Counted from the stretch's first letter, positions 41,995 through 56,250 are shown. The stretch: DNA of 64,000 nt from Steromphala cineraria (GCA_916613615.1 OU744730.1:20641406-20705405), one strand, 5' to 3'. Notes: a model not told the origin generated them from the sequence alone. A program made the numbers and translations.

Positions 41995-43739
41995 GTTGAT
42001 GTATAGCACACGTGTCTTTGCATACATGGAAGAATAAGATAAACCCAAACTTTTAATACCGAAACGAATTACTCTGATTATTGTGTACATGATATCCATG
42101 TGCGTTGGTAAGTAAGACATATATGACTGCCAACAAATGCGGATTATTTTCTTCTTACTTATGTTGCTTACGTATGTGTTCTTTCGCTGCTCAGCGGATA
42201 ATCATCGCTTAATCATGATAAAGTGATTAGATTTATGCTATGTGACGTAACAGAATCTTACATGCATATACCAAGAGTAAATCAATACGACTTTACCATC
42301 TCAAAGGCTTAACGTTGGGTTTCTTATGTACAGACAACATTGCGTTTGTAGTTAGCTTGATAGATACATTATTTCAGATATGCGAGTATACAGTTACACA
42401 TTGAAGGAATCGAGTCATACTTGTTGGTAAACTGTCTAAACACCAAGCATGCTTTGTTATAACAGGTGTATGCGTGAATAATGAAATTCAAGGGTGTCTG
42501 GTTTTAATTCAACTATTGAACGATTTTTCTTCCCAATGTTTTTTCTTGATGTTTTCTTTCTGATGTATCTAGATACTATTATTATCATGTCCAATTGAAA
42601 CTTTATCAATAACTGAGATATACAATAGTCTTGTAATACCATCATGAAGGTCAATTTGACACTTGTATTCGTTGTTCGTTGCTTTGACAAAAGAATCATT
42701 TTGACATTTCTCAAATATGAAAGTATTTAAGTCCAATACTGATTATGCCTGAAACATATGCTATACGTATGTACACGTTATGGTCTATACATACTTATGA
42801 CTAAATGATAAAATACTAATTATTTTCATTTAAAACCAATATTTTGAAAATAAAATATTTTTTTATCAAAAAGAAGGAAATTTAATATAAAGAAAAGAGA
42901 AAAGGTAATCTGTATGACATCTCAAAACTACTACAAACTGACTAATAAACCTACTTGTGGATCAGATAAAAAGTAGACTATAGAAGATATTGAAATGTGT
43001 TTACAGAGATACATTTAACAAGCTTCCTCAGTAATATATTTCTGTGATTATATTTTTCGTGCAGATGTACGTAGATTTAAAGTTTGCGATTTCCTGACTT
43101 TATAAAAAAAAGTTTAAGCGTCGTTTGTTTCTAAATAAAAATGGGTTAATAAAAGAGAATTTCGTTTCAATTCAGGTTAATTGTTTTCAATTGTACAGCA
43201 AAAGCTATGACAAACCACAACAATATAGACATTAAGTTGATAATGGTTGGCACTATATGAATCGTTAAATGCATAAACAGAAGTCTTATAAATTACAAAC
43301 TTAAATTCGTTACTAATGAATTCAACTTCATCTTTGCAGAATACAGTAACAGACTTTGGGTTTTTTATCTGTTGTTGTTGTGAAACCCAAGTTAGTCATA
43401 CCAAATTGACAATTTTCTGTTAATTTCAGAATTTTAGGAGAAGAAACTAGGAATCTTGAAATATTAGGTCGAAACATAGACGGCCTTTTGTTTTGCTTCT
43501 TATTTCAGCAATTCTTTTCATAATCTTTGCATTTTGTTTTGTTTTGATCAATTATCATCGTGGACCGACACTTTTATCATTTCCTTCAGTTATCAATAGC
43601 ATCCCTTCCCTCCCATTTCATATAAAACCCGTAAGGTCGTTTTATGAATTAATGCAAATCATAATTGGAACTCTAATTCTTTTTCCAAATCAATAATAAT
43701 TTCAGTTTTTATTTAATAAAATCTGTTTCAAGCCCATCT
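41995..43739. other. AT-rich intergenic DNA
   Basis: No coding exon or repeat was recognised. Confidence 0.5.
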
Positions 43740-43990
43740 CCTCCTCTGCTTTATGAGAATGGTACGCCTTAAATCAAAACTACATGGCGATACATCCTCG
43801 CTGCAACATGGCGCTGCCAATAAGAGTCCATCCAATTACAGAAACAAACTTAAACCATTTCGATAGCTTCTGTGCCTTTGCAGGGCATGCGTGTTGTAAT
43901 TATTCTATCAACTTCAGTATTTCTCCTGATTAATTGAGGCGCTTTATTCCCAATATTACTCCGTCAGTTTTCTTGATAGTTGCCAAAGCC
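43740..43990. promoter_or_regulatory. Candidate regulatory island 3
   Basis: More complex sequence than its flanks, with ACATGGCGAT and ACATGGCGCTGCC, and CTGATTAATTGAGG near 43926. It lies just before the promoter-like segment at 44090. The role is inferred. Confidence 0.3.
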
Positions 43991-44089
43991 ATCGACCCTA
44001 ACAAAATATTTCCCAATATAATTAGAAAGAAAAAAGTGGAAGTAAAAACTAATTCAATCTCATAAATCAAAAGTTAGTCACGGAGCGTG

Positions 44090-44246
44090 CTCCCACGTGA
44101 CCCTCACGTGACCTACTCTCACCCCGCCCGCCATCACTCCGAAGTGTTACGACATTTGCCGAAAAAAGTCGATTTCTTCACTTCGGCGATGACAGATTGA
44201 CGATCGGTAATCACCGGACGGACCTTCGATCTGCTCCTGAGACGAG
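44090..44246 (+). promoter_or_regulatory. Possible promoter and untranslated first exon
   Basis: CACGTGAC occurs at 44094-44101 and again at 44105-44112, then the Sp1-type CCCCGCCC at 44122-44129. About 110 bp of CpG-containing sequence follows, ending in GAG before GTTTGT at 44247, a usable splice donor. The composition stands out from AT-rich flanks. No coding exon follows in the window, so any gene would have its coding part further right. Inference only. Confidence 0.3.
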
Positions 44247-44814
44247 GTTTGTTATCTTTTAAAACCATCGCATGGTCCCAAATCCATCAACTTCATCACT
44301 GTCTGTCAACAACTTGGAAAACTCTAAGTTTATTTGTTTCGTACAAATATTACGACGTCATACAATTTTCAAATTTCAAATGAAATCTTGTTTCGCAGAG
44401 GAATTGTTTTTCTTGACGAGACGTTTTGAAATATGAACATGAGTTATATCTTGTTATTTGAGAACATTTTTAATTTTTCTAGCGCAAACAAATAGGGATA
44501 GATTATGAGTATTCGAATGTTTTAGTCTGAGCGGGTACAACAATGAACACATTGTCAACACATTTCTGGTATATTTTCAAATGTGCTTGTTTTAAATAAT
44601 AGCTTTATATTAGTTTATATAATCTTCAAAATACATAACAATGATTAGGAGACATCAACATAGATGGGAAGAACCGTTTTACATGCGGTATATTGAAACA
44701 TAAATACTGTGTTTTATACCAAAGATACGTGTAATACCTGAAAAATAAGTACGACAGCACTTTAAACCCTGCTCACTCACTCATCTTTTCAGTTGGATTC
44801 AAGGTAGAATATGT

Positions 44815-45322
44815 CTTGAATGAGTGAGTTGGGTTTAACGTGTTGCACATGTGTTGTCGTGAATGAGTGAGTTGGGTTTAACGTGTTGCATCATGTGTTG
44901 TGAGTTGGGTTTAACGTGTTGCATCATGTGTTGTCGTGAATGAGTGAGTTGGGTTTAACGTGTTGCATCATGTGTTGTCGTGAATGAGTGAGTTGGGTTT
45001 AACGTGTTGCATCATGTGTTGTCGTGAATGAGTGAGTTGGGTTTAACGTGTTGTTTCATGTGTTGTCTTGAATGAGTGAGTTGGGTTTAAAGTGTTGTTT
45101 CATGTGTTGTCTTGAATGAGTGAGCTGGGTTTAAAGTGTTGTATCATGTGTTGTCGTGAATGAGTGAGTTGGGTTTAACTTGTTGTTTCATGTGTTGTCG
45201 TGAATGAGTGAGTTGGGTTTAACGTGTTGTATCATGTGTTGTCGTGAATGAGTGAGTTGGGTTTAACGTGTTGTTTCATGTGTTGTCTTGAATGAGTGAG
45301 CTGGGTTTAAAGTGTTGTATCT
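44815..45322 (+). repeat. 44-bp tandem array, about 12 units
   Basis: Units read GAATGAGTGAGTTGGGTTTA, then ACGTGTTG and CATCATGTGTTGTCGT-like sequence. They are spaced 43-44 bp, with one shortened unit of 33 bp near 44867-44900. Variants (ATC or TTT before CATGTG) alternate along the array. Confidence 0.95.
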
Positions 45323-46898
45323 CGCGTTGTGTCATGAATGTCACCGTCTTTGTGAAGCTTGTTTAATGTATAACGACACCTGTTTCAACGTTTATAGCTA
45401 AACGTTCACAAACGTTCGTTCGCTCATTGTTTTCCAGACAAGTATATAAGAGACGACAAAATTGTACCTTTTTAATTAAGCATTTTGATAACCCTTCAAG
45501 TTTTTTGGATCTCGAAATGCAACATGGTATGCTGACTTTTAACTGATGCAGTGATCAAATATGATAATTTTAGGATAGCAGAAAACACATTACATTCTTG
45601 AAGCAAAAAATATATATAGACTCGCATTTACCTATTTAAACTGTTTTTTTAACCTACTTTTGAGCAAATTGCAATAGTTGAAACTGCTTTGTTTTGTATG
45701 TAAAATATAACTATCAAATTTCTGTTTTGTTCACACATATAACCCCGGGGTTTGATTTAAAATGAGTCATTCAGACTATTTCAGTACAGTCGATTAGAAA
45801 GTTTAAAAAGTTGGGTTACAATTTGCAAACACATGAAAATGATTGTTTTGCATTAGCTGAGTAAATGATCCAAATTTATCATAAAAGTCATAATTACACG
45901 ATTGACTATAACGTTCTCATATTTATGTGTTTGTAATGTTCAGCTGCTGCAATTAATGTCAAGGTAATCCTCACTAACTGTCAATGAATAACTTGTTTTC
46001 GAAAATTCGTTTCTTACAGACCTGTTATTAGATATTTCATTATATTTTCTATTTTGAATATATCGTGATTCAGGTATTGATAACAAATAAGATGCTATGT
46101 TGATAATAAGCATTGATTGGACAAACGAATCTAATTTAATCGTGTTAAATTATAGACAAGAAGATAATCGCTGCTATTAGTACTTGTTATGGTCAAATAT
46201 AATTCTTTTTGCTCTCATTTTGCCTGAATTACTAAGATAAAACATGTTTATATATACATTTAAATAGGTAATGAGATTTGACATAACCAATCAATATTTC
46301 CATTACCTCTTGGAACTTGAATAAAAATGTAAGTGATGGATTAAACATATAAGTTAGGTAAATTGTAATAACCTGATATGATTCAGTGCCGTTTAGCCAC
46401 TGATAATCAAATGATGGCAATACTTAAAATTAAATTAAATATAATAACAGGAAATTGGAGACCATTATTTTAATTATTTTAAGAATCAAAGCTTTTAGTA
46501 TTCATTAAGTCTTTTGTGTTTTTTCAGATCTGGCAGACATACTGTCATTTCTCACGCCACTAAAGAAAGCTCCTAATATCCATACATGTATATTGTGATT
46601 TTCCAAGTCGATAATTTCAATTTGCTATATATCATATGCGTGTATATAATCTTTAAGAAACTTTATATATGAAGACGCATTTACATTTTGTACATGGTAT
46701 AAAGAAACTATGAAAATAAATTCTTCAGTGAGTTTTGAAAAAAATAAAATAAACAAATTTTGTATTATTGTTATTTGTAAGGATAATGGAAAAGGAAAAT
46801 CGATGTTAACTGTGGACAAAGGCATACTTAATTCCTATGCAGGATAAACATAAATGTTATTGTATATACATTTTGTTACGTTTTCCTTTTTTGATATC
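45323..46898. other. AT-rich intergenic DNA
   Basis: No feature recognised. Confidence 0.5.
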
Positions 46899-47271
46899 TT
46901 AAAGGGGAAGTAGCACGTTTTTGATAATTTTATATTTTATTTTTTTCACTGATAATTGTAAGTTAATGTTAAATTTATTATTTTGACAGTCTCATTACAC
47001 AAGTCAATCATTCATAGTCAGAAGACAAAGTATGAAGTTTCACATAAAATCCGTTGGCGGCCATTTTTTGTGAACACCTTTAATTCATTTTGTGTATGAA
47101 AAAGGAGTCGCATGGCTAACCTTTACGTTATATATTTGGATTATTACTGCTCCATTTAGTTTACATACATTATACATACATACATACATTGTCTTTTAAT
47201 TGGAACCATTAATTTTAATTTTCCTGACATCACCTTATATTCCTTCTAAAAACGTGCTACTGTCCCTTTAA
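46899..47271 (+). mobile_element. TTAA-type MITE family A
   Basis: TTAAAGGGGAAGTAGCACGT at the left and ACGTGCTACTGTCCCTTTAA at the right, with the family body between. A small TACA/CATA expansion lies at about 47164-47188. Confidence 0.9.
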
Positions 47272-48769
47272 TATGGTGACCGATTTACATATCTGAAGAC
47301 CTTATCAAAAACGGTTCCCATTTTAACTTTGAAGAGTCAATGTAACATGGTCAGTACCTTAAATTTTGTGATATGGAGATAGTTTATGCTGTACCTATTT
47401 GTGTGTTATGTCACATTTACGAAACTTTGTCGTGTTTTTTATTGTTCAAAAATCATATATCTGTCTTTGGTTGATCAAGATTCAATATCAACTAAAAATA
47501 CAACAAAAAAACAGTGTTTAAAGTAAAATAATGAAAGATGTCAACTTAGATGTCGGTACAGCAGAGAATTAATGTTTCATACAGATGTCAATTACATTTA
47601 TTTTAAACCTGGAAATAAAGAATTTTAAAGAATTTGTCAAAAGTATTATTTCATTTCCTGTGAATAAGTCATTTATTTTTTTTCATACATATCTCCAATT
47701 TTGAAAAGTTATTTAAAAATGAGCAATGTCAATGTTCATATCCGCCATAAAAAGAATACCATATTAATGAGAATCCTTAATATTGTTGCATACACGTGTT
47801 GGTATTTATTCGATATACAAATGCAACCACGTGAAATTTCAAAGACAAATTATAAACTATAGTATATAAATCGTATGCATAAGAATAGTGTTCTGGATAA
47901 CTTACCCTTTTCTTTAAAGATAAGACAAAGATGTCAACTGATTGGGATTTTTATATGGAGAGGCTCCTCTGATAAATTAACCAGTCATTCCAGTAATTTC
48001 TTAAAAGGTAATTCATTGATCAAAATATGTAATCAACGCGATCGTTTATGTATGTTCAATTAATTTGTACCATTAGAATGCTGAAGTTAAATATAGGGTT
48101 TAGCTTTGAAGTAGAAAAGAGTATATATATATATATATATATAAGAATGCTTCAATATATAAGAAGGATAAAATATGCAGGCTAAAGAGTATAAGGTCCT
48201 GAAACAAAATATCAACTTGTAAAGGACATATTTATTTGGAGGCACTAAATTATTTAATGCTAACAATTGTGACCAGTCAATAAAGACCATATATATGAGC
48301 TATGTAAGTTATCTCAGTTTAACTCATGTTGAGAGGGTTGTCACAATGGAGTTAATGTTGAATGTATTGTTACTTAATTTCACATTTCACTTATTGGTTA
48401 AACTTGCTTTATCAACACAAAAACATAATGTACAGCGGTCAGTTTACGAATATTGCCTAATGGTTCTCATTAGACAAAAACTTATTCAAAATGTAATCGT
48501 TATATTCATGTTAGATAATGTTGAGTAAACGTTCCGATTATTCTCCATTATAGTGAATTATCAGAACGTTTTCTCTGCATTATTGAGAATGCATCATAGC
48601 TTGATTGACATGTAATTTATGTAATGCTCTCCTATTATACCCATTGGCTGTATCAAACAAAGTTAGTTTCACAGTTTCAATAATCTCATGATCATGTACC
48701 AGTGTTTAAAAGATCAAAATACTTTTTACTTTAATTCTGCATTATGATTTTTAAGAAATTTACTTGTTA
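47272..48769. other. AT-rich intergenic DNA with TA microsatellite
   Basis: A TA run lies at 48122-48142. Nothing else was recognised. Confidence 0.5.
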
Positions 48770-49830
48770 CTGGATCTCTTAGGCTCAACTTCCCTTGGAG
48801 AATACAACCAATGATAGTACATTGTAGGACGTTCCATTGGTGATATCTTATCAAACATGCGTCAAATAAACACAAATAAAAAATCTGTTCGTGTCAGTTG
48901 AAATGCATGAGTAAGAAATTATATGTTTTTCACTCATGCTTTCTCCTTCTTCATGCGATGCCACACAAAGTTATTGGTCGTGTTTGTCTTGACGAATTTG
49001 TATTCTGGTAAATGTTTTAACATACGTTGGTAAGAAATGTACTAGTTAAGGGTTGGAGAATACAGCCTGCTAGTACATTTTAGGACGTTCAATTACTGAT
49101 GTCTTATCTAACCCGTTCCAATAATCACAAACATATAATCTGTTCGTGTCAGTTGAAATGCATAAGAAACCCAGATTTCAGGATATTATTTTTTAACATG
49201 TCGTGTTTGAATACATGCCTTCTTCTTCTTCATGCGATGCCACATAAAGTTACTGGTCGTGTTTATCTTGATGAATTTGTATTCTGGTAAATGTTTTAGC
49301 ATACGTTGGTAAGAAATTTACTAGTTACTGGTTGGAGAATACAACCTGCTAGTAAATTTTATTCAATTACTGATATCTTATCTGACCCGTTCCAATAATC
49401 AAAAACATAAAATCTCTTCGTGTCAGTTGAAATGCATAAGAAACACAGATTTATTTTTAACATGTCGTGTTTGAATACATGCCTTCTTCTTCTTCATGCG
49501 ATGCCACATAAAGTTACTGGTCGTGTTTATCTTGATGAATTTGTATTCTGGTAAATGTTTTAGCATACGTTGGTAAGAAATTTACTAGTTACTGGTTGGA
49601 GAATACAACCTGCTAGTAAATTTTATTCAATTACTGATATCTTATCTGACCCGTTCCAATAATCACAAACATAAAATCTCTTCGTGTCAGTTGAAATGCA
49701 TAAGAAACACAGATTTATTTTTAACATGTCGTGTTTGAATACATGCCTTCTTCTTCTTCATGCGATGCCACATAAAGTTACTGGTCGTGTTTGTCTTGAC
49801 GAATTTGAATTTGGATAAATGTTTTAAAAT
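48770..49830 (+). repeat. 264-bp tandem array, about four units
   Basis: CATGCGATGCCACATAAAGT or a close variant recurs at 48952, 49231, 49495 and 49759 (spacing 279, 264, 264). The last two full intervals are almost identical; the first unit is diverged. Units also share GTTGGTAAGAAATTTACTAG and TCGTGTCAGTTGAAATGCAT. Short open frames here are by-products. Confidence 0.93.
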
Positions 49831-52800
49831 ACGTTGTATAACGAGGTCAGATAATGCTGGTGTATATTCGTCTGAACTAAATAATTCATACGAGTTTAAG
49901 TATAGAAATAAGAAAAACATTGGAAAAAACGACTGTTGACTAATATGAATGTGAATCAATGCTACATGTGATATTATTGAAATGCAAATGGCACCCTGTG
50001 TTTTATTACTTAGCAATCAATTGTGGTTACATGGTACTCTAAGATGAATCGTCAACAGAAAAAAACATGGCGTATTGGGCAATGATATTATGTCTCTATA
50101 TATATTCCAAGAAAGGTTTTTAGGGATCTCTAACGTTATAAACACAATATGGGTTTTTTCTTTATGAAGGAAGAATTTACTTCTTTCAATGTGCCATTTT
50201 ATTATCATTAAATGAATAATTGCCAAATATGCAATTTACAAAAAATATTCATTTCACCATCGGTTCAAAATGGCCGCAGTTGTATGTGAAGTTATTGTCA
50301 GTTTGCAGAAATCGATATAGAAACACTAGAGGTCCAACAACTTACAATAATGAAGTGTTTTTAGAGTTACCTCCCCTACCCTAGAAGTGAAAGACGAATT
50401 GGTTTGAGGAAGGATCCAGTGTTGAATTTGAGAATTTAATATTGAAAGGAGAAATAGGTTTTAACATCTTTAAATGGAGTACTTCTTAACTGAAAAAAAT
50501 AAATGGTGTTTGTTTTTTATTATGTTTATTGTTGTTTTTTCTTAGAAAAAAAACCCATTCAAGGCAAAGGTTTAACAGTCAAATCGTCACGATTGGATTA
50601 AATAAGCAACTATTTTTACTTTTTATTGAAGCGACAATAATTAATTTGACTAATCAAAGAAGGTATTCTACTTCCTATCGATTATTGGAATACTGAAAAT
50701 GTGATTTTACATTTTATCTTGTTAATGATGTATAACTTGTGTAAAATGGTATAAATATAAGGCTTGACTTGAATCACTTTTAAAGCAGAACTACTTATTA
50801 TGATCAAATTATCATATTTGTAACTGACTACGTGAAGTTGTGGTTTGACGTATAATTTTTAACTGGAATCTTCAAATAACATGTATGTCAAAGATCATTA
50901 ACGTGTCTTAATGATTCAGATTAAGTTTAACACTACTTATAAGCAGAGGTGGACACATGATTCTCGTTTGGACGGGTACGCCTATTGCTATTAACTTAAT
51001 AAGTTTGATAAGAAAAAATGTGACCATTGAATTAGCTTAACGACCAGATTGATATTGTACAAAAATGTGTTACCTCTATCACATCAACAAAACGTCATTA
51101 ACATTTACCATACTGAATTTGAACTCTCTTTTTAGCCCTATATCCCTTCTGGATCCGCCAATGTTATAAGTGATTTAAGATAGAATTTACACCTTATGTT
51201 GCTGAATAGACCATTATTTTTATCAACTTGATATAGGTTGAAATCACCTTTAATCATGGATATGTTTTTAGATTTTAAAAAAAACTTTGTATGTCTAAGT
51301 AAACTGCAGATGTAGTTGAAGTTTAATGATACGAACATATTTTAGGAAATCGTGTTAAACAAATCCATATTACCAAATTAATGATGATGATGATGACCAA
51401 CAGTCACTGACGTTTGAAGACGTCTACGGAGGGAGTATAAAGAGTTTACTAAAGAGGTTAGTAACTACTGGTTTGACATACGAGAGTAAAGCATCCTTTT
51501 ACCATTAAGCGGCCTACTTTCAGATAAGGAATTGCTAGTTTTTATATGCACATGCAAATCGCAAGTTCAAATCTATAACCTTAGCTTAGTCTCAACCATA
51601 AAAAATGTCTTTTTTTACTTATAATTTTAAAGAAGTATCAATTATTAGATTTTGTAAGTTTTTAAACTAGCAGAATAGTAAGTGTTTGTGTAACAGTATC
51701 TATATTATATGTGTTGTGACAAATTTCATGTCAAACATTTATGTAAAAATTTAATTTTTTAGTTCTCATATTTTTTTTCGAATTGTCAAGTCATTTCATA
51801 AAAGACATCGACAACAAATTTTCAAATTCTAAATGTTATTTGACCAAGGGTAATTTATTGAAAAGTATCGTTTTATCCATTTTGGCTACATCACCTATAC
51901 CTATGACATTCAGAAGAACCCAAGGAGGAATCAATCGTATACAGTTTTATACGAAAACATTGGTTTTACATGCAGATTTTATATATATTTCGTTAATTTA
52001 CCTTTTAATAAATTCAAATTTAGACGGAAAAATAATGAACTTCTCAATCTTACTAATAGATTTCTCCAAATAACTTCAGTTAAATACACCGTTTCTTAAC
52101 ACAATTATTTCACATACTTCATATGACATTTAGATGTTTTAAACACTGAAACACCACACTCACCAAAAAGAAATAAGTATAGTATAAAGCACTATTACTG
52201 AAATATATCTGCCATTTTACAGAAGAGAAGTTATGGTAAAGTAAGTTAACATTGCCCATGGTATCTTGTTAGTATTGTTAACGGTCATATTGAAGTAGTA
52301 AAACATAAACACATTTAAGAAGTTTGAAGTGATCAAGTAAAATCTGATATCAAATTTTCTTCATAATGTTTACAATGAATGACAAGACTTACTTAATGTA
52401 TGTTTCAAAATGTTCAGATATTATAAAATGAGGCCGAGATAAAACGGACATCGACTGTTACCTAATTTAAATATATGATACAATACAATATGGGTATGAC
52501 ACATGGATGATAAAGAAACAGACATACGACACAAAAACTATGTTGTCCTATAAGTAAATAAACACGGTAAGTAAGAAATTAGTTAAAAGGTTTTTTGTAC
52601 CACAGTGAATTTGACCCCTCGTTCAATTACAAAACAATATATTTTGATTGACACTTTTGTAATTTGCAAATGGATATCGTAACAAATGTGATATTTTGTC
52701 TTGATTCATTTATTTAAAAAATTGACAATGTTGTCAAATTTGTCAAAGTCTCGTAACACTTTCGTGAAAACTAATTGTAACAACGTGTTTTTAGCCCCGC

Positions 52801-54003
52801 GTGTGTCGTTTACAAAGAAGCTTGAAAAATTGCAGGGGCAAAGATTAATGATGATAAAGGCCTTGCAATGCATTCTGGGATTGAAATTCGATGTAAAATG
52901 CTTTAGAACGCAGCCATCAAGTCTCATATATACATAACACTGAGTCACCAAGTGAACAAAATCGATTTAAATGTTTATGAAATGGAAAATTTAAAAGATT
53001 TTCTTTAAATATTAAATTTTCAGGGAATGGTCTTCCATAATCAAATCTTTTATGTACAGATATCTTTAGGTGTTATTTCAAGTATTTAATTCTTTAAATA
53101 TCGAATTGCTATCATTTATGAAATAATTCTGTTTGATTCGTAATGAAAAACGAAAATGTGCAATGACTTAGATTGATAAACATATTTCAACGTCAAGTTG
53201 TTTTGAAAGTTATAGTCAGTAAAGTTTTTTGGTTTTTTTTACTTTTTACAAGTCAACAAAATATGTTACCCTTTTATCTAAAAATTCCTTTCTTATGCAG
53301 GTTGATAAATGTAAATGAATGATCGGGAAACGACCGATATTAGGGTTCTGTGTCGAGGAAGTGACGATTTTTATGCCAGACGAACGAATAAAACATTTCT
53401 TCAACTAGATGTACTTATAAAGTCTTTGAAAAACTCATTTGCAATGAAGATTAATAGAGAGACCTATTAAATACATCATTAAATGATTAAGGGACGTATT
53501 TATGTGTATTAAAACATTGAATATAGTCTATGTCATTGAAAATGTCAGTTAACTTAATGTCTTAAACACGTTGTAGTGGTAAATGTTGTTCGGACGTTAT
53601 TTCAAATCTCATTTAATCGAGAAATGAGCTTTCCTTCGTTATTTTTTCTCTCTCTAACAAAAGATAATAATCGTGCTTACTATAAAAGTAGCTAATGTAG
53701 TTTAAAATGAAATTTTCAAGAAGTTTGATTCTAAATATCTTTAGAGGTATTAAACTTCTAATTCAAAATGAACCCCCGGAGCTCCAAATCTCTGGATGCT
53801 AAGAGGTTGTCAACTAAACAGCTAAAGATCTATAAATGTATCTAAAATCGGAAATCGAAAAAAAGATCGCAATATTTAAATAGGAATTTCGGCATCAAGA
53901 GTAGATAGTCAAAATGAAACTCTACATGGTCAAAGTCTGCATAATCCCATTTTCAGTGAAATCAAAACAGAACCTAGCACTAGTCAATGATCTCATCGGA
54001 GCT
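49831..54003. other. AT-rich intergenic DNA
   Basis: No supported exon. It contains a short GGATCCAG-type repeat piece near 51150 and a somewhat more complex patch at 52790-52900 (TTGCAATGCATTCTGGGATT). Confidence 0.5.
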
Positions 54004-54366
54004 TTAAAGGGATAGTAGCACGTTTTTAGAGGAATATAAGGTGATGTCAGGAAAATGAAAATTAATAGTTCCAATTGAAAGACCATATATTTAAATTAAA
54101 TGGAGCAGTAATTATTCAAATATATAGCGTTAAGTTTAGCCATGAGATTCCCTTTTCTTACACAAAATGAATTAAAGATGTTCACATTAAATGGCCGCCA
54201 ATGGATTTTATGTGAATCTTCATACTTTATCCTCTGACTATGGATTATTGGCTTGTGTAATGAGATTGTTGACACTGTTAAAATAATACATTGAGCATTA
54301 ACTTACAATTATCAGTGAAAAATTTGAAATATAAAATTTTCAAAAAACGTGCTACTGCCCCTTTAA
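54004..54366 (-). mobile_element. TTAA-type MITE family A, complete copy in reverse
   Basis: TTAAAGGGATAGTAGCACGT at the left and ACGTGCTACTGCCCCTTTAA at the right. The body is the reverse complement of 33606-33970, including AAATGGCCGCCAATGG. Confidence 0.92.
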
Positions 54367-55559
54367 AGAGGTCGTACAAGATAACCTTAGCTGTGACCTT
54401 CACCTTCCAGCAATCGATAAATTCAAACAAACATATGGCCATCTTGCCTTGTCACAGATTGACTTTTAAGCAAAGGTCATCTAACACCCCGATCAGAAAA
54501 GCAGCGAGGTACGAGCGGCAGATTCGAACTAATTTAAGAGAGATTTCTATAATACAAGGGACATTGGCTGTATAACTGTGATCTTACCAAACTAACTCGA
54601 CAGTATCGTGACTTGTGAACGTATTTGATAGATTATGAATAACTCAAACTGAGATTTGGAATGCATTGGAAAACATTTCAAGGACCTATTTGAACAAAGG
54701 TTGTTTTATCGTAACAAAAAAAGATACAGTTATGTGTATATTCTATGTATGTCCTGGTGAAGAAAGAAGTTTTTGTGGGGATGAGAAGAACTGCAATTAT
54801 TAAGGAAAGTAATGTGCATGATACACCCAGTGTCCATTTCATATACGAACCAATTGTTCGGTTTTGCATTCAAAAGTTTAGGAAACTTGGTCAAGAGATC
54901 AACACTCCCTGTCATTACAAGACATAATTGGGCTTTTGTTTATATTTATGGTCTTCAGTTTTGTAGAGGTCCCAAGGTCATCAATTCCAATTTAATTTTC
55001 GTTAATTCAAGACATTATTGCAAATTACAACTAAAGCAATCTCACAAGAACACAAATGACTTCACTAATTAAAGTTTCAACTATTGCTAGGTCGTAAATC
55101 TCAAGAAATTCATTTGATTTTCGGGCCATTGGCCACCGGACGAAGAGCTGATTTGAAAGGCCTTCAGTTTTATTGCCCAAAATACCGTTTTTTAATTCGT
55201 TAAATTTCGTCCCTGGGTTGCCAGTGTATTAATCTTGAATCAGTGAATGTCTAATAGTGATCGTTTCACTGATCGATCGCCTAGTCCAAAGTTCGGGACA
55301 TTGCAGTAAAGTATATAACCCATTTCCTGTCCGGCGCAGTACAGACACAGATGACAGAAACACTAAAAGTAGTTCCGGCACTTGGCTCCTCGTTGATGAA
55401 CCTAACAATGTGTAAGGTTACGCAAGACACATAACGCATCTACAAGGGTCAGAGAAAAATAAAAATTGGGTTAAAGGAGACAAATTTGAAGAAATTTTAC
55501 GCCTGGAATAGAAATTAATGATTTTATGTCTGTGAGGTGAATTAACAACGCTGTGATGG
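54367..55559. other. Intergenic DNA
   Basis: No gene was seen. The first 150 bp after the MITE are less AT-rich and may belong to an island split by the MITE. Confidence 0.4.
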
Positions 55560-56250
55560 ATGACCGACTAACAAGCCCGACTTGACATCGCTCTATTAGC
55601 TGACTTCCATTTGCTTTATTACTTCTCTGCAGCTAAATGTTTAGCTATGGCGTCTGGAGACACGGTGCCGGCTCTCCCCCCTGTCCCAAGAACCCCCCTC
55701 CCCTCTCTCTCTCTGATGGAATGCCAGACTTCAGCCTGTTCTATAGCACAGATGTAATCAATTTAACTGCTTATCTCAATTCGAGCAAAAATGAATAAAT
55801 GCCATCAAGTTTTGGTCTCGCTTGTGTCATAAGCACCCCCCTCGCTAAATGCGTTTGATTATTTTGCTGAAATCTCGGATTCCCATCTCCCTATGGACCA
55901 AAGTAGTGCGTCTTGAAAACAATACCAGCGCATTCGCACGATTCTTGCAATTAATACTAAATGCGTCCAATGTAATTAAGTCACACACTGGGCTCCGCAT
56001 CGCGAAGGATGTTCGGAGCTTGAATAAACACGAATTATCTTGGGTGAAAATTTTCCCCGTATGAGCACGATGTGAAAATCATTAAAGTCTTTTGAGACCT
56101 GACTCCATCAATCACATCTTAAAGCGGAGAAAATATCTATCAACAATTTATCACATGTTAAAAGTTTAACAATTATCTGCAACGTGGGTTATGCCCCGAC
56201 GCCTTTCCCATCACACTTGAGTGATCGCAAAAAATATCCATTCTCCTGTC
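55560..56250. promoter_or_regulatory. Candidate regulatory island 4
   Basis: A long complex stretch with features such as GATGTAATCAATTTAACTGC, CCAATGTAATTAAGTCACAC and GATGAATATTTCATC. No open frame covers it. Homeodomain-type TAAT cores are frequent. The inferred role is control of a gene outside the window. Confidence 0.35.
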
